Source of the DNA: a virus
Virus record (IMG/VR): IMGVR_UViG_3300036864_000063
Span: 1 to 34,566 of that record
Length of the DNA stretch: 34,566 bases
Reading direction: 5' to 3' (one strand)
Shown here: piece after piece, positions 29,122 to 34,566 of the stretch
Numbering within the stretch: position 1 is the first letter of the stretch
Layout of the letters: each line of letters starts with the position of its first letter
The notes under the pieces: model-generated
Databases searched by the model: none
Seen by the model: only the letters and a program-made list of their open reading frames with translations
Told to the model about the DNA's origin: nothing
Program-made: the position numbers and the translations under genes

Positions 29122-29819
29122 GCGAGCCCCGCGAAGTTGTCTCGATAGAGCTCGGCGACGATCTCGTCGACCTCAGGCAGACCGCTCGAGGCGACCTTGT
29201 CGTTGTAGGGGTTGCGCCCATCCGGCACGAACACGATCGACGTGTCGCCAGCGCTCGCAGACTTCGCCCGTCGCAGGTCCGCGTTCAGCGTCGTGAAGTG
29301 GTTCCATACGAGCAGCGCGACGGCACGGAGCGCGTCGGGATGCGGCACGGTCCAACCGGTCGCGCCGATCACCTGCACCGTCTGCGGGCCGTAGGGCCAC
29401 TCATACTGCGATCCCGTGACCCCGGCGATCCCCAGGCCCAGCCCGAGGATCTCGAGCGAGTCGAAGTCCCCGACCGCCCGGTCACCGCCGGACGAGAGCG
29501 AGCTGTTCAGGCGGTAGACGCTCGAGGAGGCCTGCAGCGTGAGGTTCCCGGCATAGTCGCGCGTGTTCACCGACGCGATCGAGGTCGTCCGCTTCGTCAG
29601 CGGCACCGACGAGGAGCAGACCCAGACGTCGAGCTCCATCGTGTCGGCCGCGATCTGCTCGAACTGATCATTCGCCAGGTCATCGACCCGGCGCGTCATC
29701 CGCGCGATCGAAGCGGTCAGGTCGGCGTCGTCGGCCTGCGCGAGCGCGAGTGCCAGCTGCCGGCAGGGCTCGGCCGTGGACTCTGGGCGGAAGTCGGCGG
29801 GAGTCAGCAGCGGCGCCAT
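29118..29819 (-). CDS. Head-tail adaptor protein
   Basis: 233 residues. MAPLLTPADFRPE, helical NDQFEQIAADTMELDVWV, beta-rich middle, and PHPDALRAVALLVWNHFTTLNADLRRA are consistent with gp6-type head-tail adaptors (HK97 connector), which form the ring under the portal. First of the connector genes. Confidence 0.7.
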   Translation of the reverse strand: MAPLLTPADFRPESTAEPCRQLALALAQADDADLTASIARMTRRVDDLANDQFEQIAADTMELDVWVCSSSVPLTKRTTSIASVNTRDYAGNLTLQASSSVYRLNSSLSSGGDRAVGDFDSLEILGLGLGIAGVTGSQYEWPYGPQTVQVIGATGWTVPHPDALRAVALLVWNHFTTLNADLRRAKSASAGDTSIVFVPDGRNPYNDKVASSGLPEVDEIVAELYRDNFAGLA

Positions 29820-29820
29820 C

Positions 29821-30156
29821 TCAGAAGACCTCGAGCGTGCCGCGAGCCTTGATCTTCGGGAGCTCGGGCGAGTGCGTGACCTCGACCCACTTGTCGTATA
29901 GCCCGGCGACCAAGACCACGGTCCCGCTGGGACCGACCAGGCACCGCGCGTAGTACCGCGAGGGTGTCGTCGTCGCGTCGACCTCCCAGCTGGCAGTTTT
30001 CCAATCGCCCGAGACCGGCGCGACGTCGTGGGCCGGGAACGCCATCCGGACCACGTCGGTCGACAGGTTCGGGACCGATCCCGAGTCGCGGACGATGACC
30101 TCGGCCCGCACGTATCCGAGTGCCAGGGCCGAGATCCTTTCGTTGCTCACTCCCAT
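29821..30156 (-). CDS. Hypothetical virion protein (111 aa)
   Basis: From ATG 30156 (or GTG 30150, which makes a GTGA with the repeat protein's stop). Beta-rich: ALALGYVRAEVIVRDSGSVP, VVRMAFPAHDVAPVSGDWKT, YYARCLVGPSGTVVLVAGLYDKWVEV. Resembles small decoration or tail-terminator-like proteins, but no family is clear. Precedes the adaptor gene. Confidence 0.68.
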   Translation of the reverse strand: MGVSNERISALALGYVRAEVIVRDSGSVPNLSTDVVRMAFPAHDVAPVSGDWKTASWEVDATTTPSRYYARCLVGPSGTVVLVAGLYDKWVEVTHSPELPKIKARGTLEVF

Positions 30157-31010
30157 CGGTCCTTTTGGTCGGCCTTCCAGCGGTCGGCGCCGACCGCGTC
30201 CCAGCGCTCCTGCGAGTCTGCGTCCCACCGCAAGGCGCCCACGGCCTCCCAGCGGGTCCGCCCGATCGCCTCGAGGAAGTCCGGACCCGTCCCCGTGATG
30301 ATCCCGGCCTGGTTCACGACGGGCGCGAACGGCGCGCCGGCCTGCGAGATCAGCCCGAGCGCGATCGACAGATTGACCTTCGGCGAGAACAGCACGCCCG
30401 AGCGGTCGATCAGGCCCGCCGCGATCGCGCGGTTCACCGCCGGCGAGAACAGCGTCCCGGAGCGGTCGATCAGGCCGGGCGAGACCGTCTGCGGGCCGCC
30501 CGAGATGTTTACGTTCGGTGCGAACGTGACGCCGCTCTGGTCGATCAGACCGAGGAAGATCTTCAGGTTCAGCTGCGGCGAGAAGACCGTCGGCGTCTGC
30601 GAGATCAGGCCGGGTGAGACCGAGAGGTTCACCTTCGGCGTGAACACGACACCGCTCTGGTCGATCAGGCCGGGCTTGACGTTCAGCCCGATCGTCGGCG
30701 AGAACAGCACCCCGCTCTGGTCGATCAGCCCAGGCTTGATCGCGAGATTGACCTTCGGCGCGAACAGCGTCCCCGACTGATCGATCAGCCCAGGCTTGAC
30801 GTTCTGGTTCACCTGGGGCGCGAACACGATGCCGCTCTGGTCGATCAGCCCAGGCGAGACCGTCGACGCCCCGCCGGCAGCGAGCGCGTCGGTGAAGATC
30901 TGCACCCCTCGAGCCGCGGGGCGCGCGCCTGCCGTCGAGCGGTTATAGAAGACGTGCGCGGTGCCTGGGATCGTGACGCGGTACCGCCCGACCAGTTGGC
31001 CGGTGCTCAT
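30147..31010 (-). CDS. Repeat protein of the head region (20-residue and RW-octad repeats)
   Basis: 287 residues from ATG 31010. N-terminal 45 residues are a small beta domain (GQLVGRYRVTIPGTAHVFYN). Residues 53-238 are nine units of about 20 residues, each PGLIDQSGxxFxPxVNxxxx; five are exactly 20. Residues 250-287 then switch to an 8-residue period with RW at 253/254, 261/262, 269/270, 277/278 and 285/286 (RWEAVGAL RWDADSQE). No matching enzyme motif. The first array suggests an elongated beta-solenoid or fibre; a virion surface role is inferred from place in the operon. Confidence 0.75.
   Translation of the reverse strand: MSTGQLVGRYRVTIPGTAHVFYNRSTAGARPAARGVQIFTDALAAGGASTVSPGLIDQSGIVFAPQVNQNVKPGLIDQSGTLFAPKVNLAIKPGLIDQSGVLFSPTIGLNVKPGLIDQSGVVFTPKVNLSVSPGLISQTPTVFSPQLNLKIFLGLIDQSGVTFAPNVNISGGPQTVSPGLIDRSGTLFSPAVNRAIAAGLIDRSGVLFSPKVNLSIALGLISQAGAPFAPVVNQAGIITGTGPDFLEAIGRTRWEAVGALRWDADSQERWDAVGADRWKADQKDRWE
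30297..30854 (-). repeat. Nine ~60-bp coding repeats (GLIDQSG units)
   Basis: Copies start with codons for (P/L/A)GLI(D/S)(Q/R)SG and are 60 bases apart except for the sixth, which is longer. Sequence between units is diverged in the last third, so this is an old or selected array, not a recent duplication. Confidence 0.9.
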
Positions 31011-31013
31011 GGG

Positions 31014-31466
31014 TTACTCGTCCCAGACGAAGTACAGCTTGTTCGCCGCCATCGTGGCCGCGCCCCAGTTCCACACCACGAGCCACGTCGAAGCCAACAG
31101 CTCGATCGGGCGGTCGTAGAACGACCAGACGATGCCCGCGCCGATGTTCGCCGGCAGCGTCACCCCCCGGCCTTGGTTCGCGGCGGTCGGAACGGTGGGC
31201 GCGGTACTCCACGCCGTATCGAGGGCGGATGCCGACGTGAGCAGGGCGGACCCGAACCCGTCGTAGTCCAAGGATGACGTCTGCGAGGTCGTGGCGACCG
31301 GCGTGTTCGCGGGCTTCCCGAGGTAGATCGAGGACGCGACCGCCGAGGTGTTGAACAGCCCGAACTCCACGATCTGGATCGCGTGCGTGGAATCGGTGTG
31401 GATGGTCGCACACGCGGCGGCAGATGCTGCGGTGACCCCCGTGACTCCCAGCTCGTAGCGCGGCAT
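31014..31466 (-). CDS. Virion decoration-like protein (150 aa)
   Basis: From ATG 31466. Ala/Ser/Thr-rich beta protein: RYELGVTGVTAASAAACATIHTDSTHAIQIVEFGLF (split for length), GVTLPANIGAGIVWSFYDRPIELL and a Trp-rich end (STWLVVWNWGAATM). Typical of small decoration proteins; unrecognised beyond that. The stop falls just before the start of the repeat protein. Confidence 0.7.
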   Translation of the reverse strand: MPRYELGVTGVTAASAAACATIHTDSTHAIQIVEFGLFNTSAVASSIYLGKPANTPVATTSQTSSLDYDGFGSALLTSASALDTAWSTAPTVPTAANQGRGVTLPANIGAGIVWSFYDRPIELLASTWLVVWNWGAATMAANKLYFVWDE

Positions 31467-31467
31467 C

Positions 31468-32661
31468 TCAGATCCCCCAGCTCGTGTTGAACGCCGCGAT
31501 CGCGGCGGCCAGCGCCGGCGCCTGCCAGGCCTGCGAGCCCGTGTACGTGAAGCTCGGCGCGTACACCTCGATCCAGTTGATCCCCGAGTCGAAGCAGGTC
31601 GAGAACAGGTCCGCCCACACGTAGTCAGTCCTGCTCGTCCCGTCGTACATCTGCTCGCCGTCATAGATGTCCTGCGAGCCGCCGGGGTTGATCACCTGAC
31701 CTACGTCCTGGTACTGGCCCAGACCCGTCAGCAGCGTCTGGATCTGCGCCGAGCCAGGACCCCACAGCTCGAGCATCCGGTTCCGGTTGGCGTCGGTGAT
31801 CTGCTGCCCGACGCCGCCCGAGAACAACCCCGACGACGTGAACGACACTGCGAGGTCATCTCCGGAGACCTGCCGGCCGACACTCAGGAGCGAAAGGTTC
31901 CCCTCGACGCAGTTGGGAACCGCCCATCCTGGGACCGCCTGGATGTCGGCGTCGGCGTTGTACTCCGCCCAGAGGCGCCCGTACCAGGGCAGGTGCAGCA
32001 GGTGGACCTCGTTCGCGCGGCACCACGACGAGAGCTCGCCCACGAGCCGCGCGTAGGCATCCTCGAACGCCGGGTTCCCCGCGATCCCTTCGCGCGAGAA
32101 CGGCAGCGGCACTCGGGCGCCCGGATCCTGGGTCGCCAGCGTGTACAGATAGTCGGGTCCCATCGCGTCGTAGAGCGCGGCCGGCAGGTAGCGGCCAGCC
32201 ATGAACCGGACGGAGAGCTCGACCCCTGCGGCGTCGGCCCTGGTCCGCGCCGCGTCGAGCGGCCCCGGCAACAGCGCGCCGTGCTCGTCGCCGATCGAAC
32301 TCCACGGGAACCGGGCCGCGAACCCACGCACACCGGGCGTCTGCAGCGCGATCGTGATATCGCCGGCGTCGATCGAGCTCGACGTCGTGACCTGCTTCAG
32401 CGCCCAGACCCCGCGGCAGTACGCCGCGAGGTCGAAGGTCTTCGGCAGCTGCGCCTGGCACTCCGCGAGCTGGGCCTTCAGGTCGGCGATCTGCGCGTTC
32501 GCCTGGTCGAGCTCGGCTTCGACCTGCGTGAGCTGCGTCTGACAACTCACGTGCGAGGCCTCGAGCTGGTCGGCCTGCGCGGCGTCGCCACGGATCTGAT
32601 CTCCGAGAAGACCCACGCCTAACCCCACGGTCCCCGCCAGGAGCTCTCGTCGCGAGAGCAC
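31468..32661 (-). CDS. Tat-signal glycoside hydrolase-like protein
   Basis: 397 residues. MLSRRELLAGTVGLGVGLLG is a twin-arginine-type signal (SRRELL then a Gly/Leu helix). Residues ~31-72 are a coiled coil (LTQVEAELDQANAQIADLKA). From ~75 it reads as a TIM barrel of the glycoside hydrolase 4/7 type: Glu233 in RLWAEYNAD at the expected strand 4 place and Glu365 in GINWIEVYAPSF at the strand 7 place. Aromatic FPWSSIGDEHG and PWYGRL lie near. Substrate unknown. The gene is in the head/decoration block, so it may be a virion or exported glycan-degrading protein. Confidence 0.7.
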   Translation of the reverse strand: MLSRRELLAGTVGLGVGLLGDQIRGDAAQADQLEASHVSCQTQLTQVEAELDQANAQIADLKAQLAECQAQLPKTFDLAAYCRGVWALKQVTTSSSIDAGDITIALQTPGVRGFAARFPWSSIGDEHGALLPGPLDAARTRADAAGVELSVRFMAGRYLPAALYDAMGPDYLYTLATQDPGARVPLPFSREGIAGNPAFEDAYARLVGELSSWCRANEVHLLHLPWYGRLWAEYNADADIQAVPGWAVPNCVEGNLSLLSVGRQVSGDDLAVSFTSSGLFSGGVGQQITDANRNRMLELWGPGSAQIQTLLTGLGQYQDVGQVINPGGSQDIYDGEQMYDGTSRTDYVWADLFSTCFDSGINWIEVYAPSFTYTGSQAWQAPALAAAIAAFNTSWGI

Positions 32662-32662
32662 A

Positions 32663-33103
32663 TCAGTACTTCCAGATCCCGGAGGCGCTCCACACGACGG
32701 TCACGTCGCCGCCGTTAGGTGTGAGCGGCAGACCCGTCGCGGTGTCCCAGGCAGCCAGGAACGGCGAGTCGCCGGCGACGGTCACGAACTTGAACACGAC
32801 GAGCCACTCGACCGAGGTCGACCCCGTGAGGACCGAGCCAGCGGTGAACACGGTGTCGTTCGCATCGAACACGCCTACCGCGACGACGCCGGCCGTCCCG
32901 CCGGCGAGCGCCTGAGCGTTCGCGAACGTCGGGTTGATCCCGGTGTGGGAGCTCTCGAACACGTCGGTCACGACCGGGGTGTCGGTACCCTGATCCATAA
33001 AGTACGCCTTCAGCGTGTCGGTGTCCGCGTCGACGCGGCCCGAGTAGTCCGACGTCTTTCCGACGGTCGAGTTGCGGTAGGCGTCCGCGAGGAAGTTAGC
33101 CAC
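32663..33103 (-). CDS. Virion protein (146 aa), decoration-like
   Basis: MANFLADAYRNSTVGKTSDYS, then beta segments (LKAYFMDQGTDTPVV, VEWLVVFKFVTVAGDS, GGDVTVVWSASGIWKY). N-terminal FLADAYRN resembles some phage capsid- or tail-attached proteins. Stop is two bases before the glycosidase start. Function inferred from place only. Confidence 0.7.
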   Translation of the reverse strand: MANFLADAYRNSTVGKTSDYSGRVDADTDTLKAYFMDQGTDTPVVTDVFESSHTGINPTFANAQALAGGTAGVVAVGVFDANDTVFTAGSVLTGSTSVEWLVVFKFVTVAGDSPFLAAWDTATGLPLTPNGGDVTVVWSASGIWKY

Positions 33104-33302
33104 CGGTCAACGCCTCTCGGAGCGTCACGAGCTCGGTCTCGGAGAACCGCGACACCAGCGCGCGGCGATCGAGCTCGGCGTTGATCGGCTCGAGCTTTGT
33201 CAGGAACCCCGCCTCCGCCTTCTCACGCGCGACCGTGATCGTCTGCTTCAGGTGCAGCAAGTCCTCGGTCGAGGCCTTCGCGAGGTTGCGGCGCCCGGTC
33301 AT
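33096..33302 (-). CDS. Small helical protein (68 aa)
   Basis: MTGRRNLAKASTEDLLHLKQ, ITVAREKAEAGFLTKLEPINAELDRRAL, ending LVTLREALTGG. Amphipathic helices, possibly a coiled-coil assembly factor. Overlaps the next gene by eight bases. Confidence 0.65.
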   Translation of the reverse strand: MTGRRNLAKASTEDLLHLKQTITVAREKAEAGFLTKLEPINAELDRRALVSRFSETELVTLREALTGG

Positions 33303-33658
33303 CGGATCAGCCCCACCTCTTGGTCGTAGGTCATCGGGACCTCGAACTTCTCGATCTCGACGACCTGCCGATCCGGGTGCGGTATCGTCGCCATCGCGAC
33401 GAGACCCGCCTCACGCAGCAAGCCGGTGCGGTGCATCATCTCGACGAGCTCCTCCGCGACCACGACATCGCCGGCCGCGTCGATCTGCAGGTGATAGGTC
33501 TTGAACTCGTGGATCACGGCGCGCGGCGTCGTCGTATCCGCCTCCGGGCCGCCAGAGCACGCCCAACAGAACATCGGCGAGACCAGCCGAACGGCGTAGT
33601 TCGTGATCGTGTAGGTCACGCCGCGCAGCTGCGGGTGATGCAACCGGACGCCGCTCAT
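33299..33658 (-). CDS. Hypothetical virion-region protein (119 aa)
   Basis: From ATG 33658 (ATGA). Contains FCWACSGG, a single Cys pair, and IHEFKTYHLQIDAAGDVVVAEELVEMM, then a basic/Val-rich end (RQVVEIEKFEVPMTYDQEV). Not recognised. Confidence 0.65.
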   Translation of the reverse strand: MSGVRLHHPQLRGVTYTITNYAVRLVSPMFCWACSGGPEADTTTPRAVIHEFKTYHLQIDAAGDVVVAEELVEMMHRTGLLREAGLVAMATIPHPDRQVVEIEKFEVPMTYDQEVGLIR

Positions 33659-34044
33659 AGATACACGTCCACGTTGGCGACCAGGTTCGCCATCTCCGAG
33701 AAGCGGACACGCACGAACCGATAGAAGAAGGCCTCGAGGATCAGCGTGTAGAACCCGGTCCCGATGAACACGGCGTCTGCCACCGTCGGCGCTGGGAGCT
33801 CCGTCGAGGTCAGGCTCACCGGCTCGTAGGGGAGGCGGAACCAATCGACGTAATCGACCGAGGCTTCGACCGTGACCTTGCCGGTACCGTTCGGCGGATC
33901 CGTGTCCGTCACCGCGATCACGATCGCCCCGCCGCGGTCGGTCATCGTGTCCTGCTGCTTGGCGGTGTGAGGCGACAGGCCGTTCACGGTTTGACCCTCC
34001 GCGATGCGGGCCGGCGCGCCGGTGAAGGCGTCGAGCGTGGTCAC
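33655..34044 (-). CDS. Decoration-like protein, paralogue of its neighbour (129 aa)
   Basis: MTTLDAFTGAPARIAEGQTVNG, then VTVEASVDYVDWFRLPYEPVSLTST and FFYRFVRVRFSEMANLVANVDVYL. This aligns with the neighbour at 34041 (VNIEGSVDGVNWFNIPYA, PWQFVRLNVTANVNVTLSAKAYL), so the pair looks like an old tandem duplication of a beta-rich virion protein. Confidence 0.72.
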   Translation of the reverse strand: MTTLDAFTGAPARIAEGQTVNGLSPHTAKQQDTMTDRGGAIVIAVTDTDPPNGTGKVTVEASVDYVDWFRLPYEPVSLTSTELPAPTVADAVFIGTGFYTLILEAFFYRFVRVRFSEMANLVANVDVYL

Positions 34045-34397
34045 AGATAGGCCTTCGCGCTGAGGGTGACGTTGACGTTCGCCGTGACGTTCAGTCGGAC
34101 GAACTGCCAGGGCTGGTTCGCCTGCAGCAGGTACGTCGTCGTCACGGCCGTCGTGATCGTGAGCGCCGAGACCGTGTAGGTCGACGGCGTCGCAACGAGC
34201 GCATACGGGATGTTGAACCAGTTCACGCCGTCGACCGAGCCCTCGATGTTCACGGTCGCCGATGGCGTGGCACCGATCGTCGACGTGATCACCACCGCGC
34301 CGGGTCCCGACAGATCCTCACGCTCGGCGGAAGCGGCAGGGCTCGGACCAGTCGCAAGCGACGTGGTCAGCAGCGTCGTCGGCTCGAGAGGCGGCAT
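34041..34397 (-). CDS. Decoration-like protein, paralogue of its neighbour (118 aa)
   Basis: From ATG 34397, sharing the junction TAG-ATG with the end of the Lys-rich gene. Ser/Thr/Ala-rich beta protein: EDLSGPGAVVITSTIGATPS, VNIEGSVDGVNWFNIPYA, QFVRLNVTANVNVTLSAKAYL. Likely head decoration or fibre, by place and paralogy. Confidence 0.72.
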   Translation of the reverse strand: MPPLEPTTLLTTSLATGPSPAASAEREDLSGPGAVVITSTIGATPSATVNIEGSVDGVNWFNIPYALVATPSTYTVSALTITTAVTTTYLLQANQPWQFVRLNVTANVNVTLSAKAYL

Positions 34398-34566
34398 CTA
34401 TCCCCCTGCCGGCGCGCCCGGCATGTCTGCCGTTGTGAGGCCCGCGGGCTTCTCGGGCTCCGGCGTGGGCGAGCCCGGTTCCGGCGGCGAGTGGATCTCG
34501 CCCTTCGGGGCCGACTTCTTCGCCGTCGAGCGCTTCGCGGTCGTCTTCTTCCGCGTCGCCGTCTTG
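34398..34566 (-). CDS. C-terminal end of the Lys-rich gene (right-hand copy, wraps to base 1)
   Basis: Continues the frame that begins at 402: codons from 34433 down to TAG 34400-34398 read TADMPGAPAGG. The duplicated segment 34434-34566 is the same gene with one heptad fewer. On the circular genome 34434-34566 and 1-154 are one locus, not two genes. Confidence 0.8.
   Translation of the reverse strand, partial: KTATRKKTTAKRSTAKKSAPKGEIHSPPEPGSPTPEPEKPAGLTTADMPGAPAGG
34434..34566. repeat. Right copy of terminal direct repeat
   Basis: Matches 1-154 with one 21-bp unit absent (see left copy). The first 126 bases are identical. Confidence 0.9.

Noticed and set aside
34434-34566. A second gene copy at the right end
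   Set aside because: It is the circular overlap of the same locus, not a paralogue.

Overview
The window looks like the complete genome of a temperate, tailed (siphovirus-type) phage of an actinobacterium. The last 133 bases repeat the first ~154 bases, apart from one missing 21-bp tandem unit, so the contig closes on itself to about 34.4 kb of unique sequence. The actinobacterial assignment rests on a WhiB-type iron-sulfur regulator, a DUF3263-like protein, high GC, heavy use of GTG starts and TGA stops, and early zinc-finger proteins of types common in actinophages. Genes run almost without a break; no intergenic stretch exceeds about 110 bases. No tRNA gene and no CRISPR array was seen.

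Layout. Nearly everything is transcribed leftward (minus strand). The lysogeny switch is at 16.88-18.2 kb: a divergent region with promoter and operator signals separates a leftward Cro-like HTH gene (16689-16880) from a rightward XRE repressor (16985-17275), which overlaps a tyrosine integrase (17254-18207). From 16.88 kb down to about 7 kb runs an early operon of small genes joined by 4-base stop/start overlaps. It includes a RecT-like annealing protein, a winged-helix replication initiator with an iteron array inside its gene, a RusA resolvase fused to a zinc ribbon, an Ala-rich repeat protein, a secreted lysozyme-like protein, WhiB, HNH and many zinc-finger proteins. Packaging and head genes follow: TerS (6359-6760), TerL (4670-6250), portal (3219-4679) and a prohead protease-major capsid fusion (470-3187).

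Across the circular junction come a Lys-rich protein, a block of probable virion-decoration genes (29.8-34.4 kb) with a Tat-signal glycosidase-like protein and a protein built of 20-residue and 8-residue repeats, then the connector genes (27.97-29.8 kb), major tail protein, tail chaperone, a short tape measure (537 aa), two large tail-tip proteins, and a lysis region (18.3-20.8 kb) with an M15 peptidase endolysin, small membrane proteins, a holin and two tandem secreted RTX-like proteins. One small gene, 26270-26449, points rightward inside the leftward tail operon and has its own -10-like signal, as a moron would.

Most interesting points: the compact rep-int switch, which resembles integration-dependent immunity; the iteron/hairpin array inside the replication gene; junction cassettes that give unrelated early proteins the same C-terminal tails because the next gene's ribosome binding site is translated; the RTX pair in the lysis region; the Tat-glycosidase and repeat proteins in the head region; and a hairpin that would bury the Shine-Dalgarno of the tail chaperone gene. 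Functions are inferred from motifs read by eye; no database search was run.
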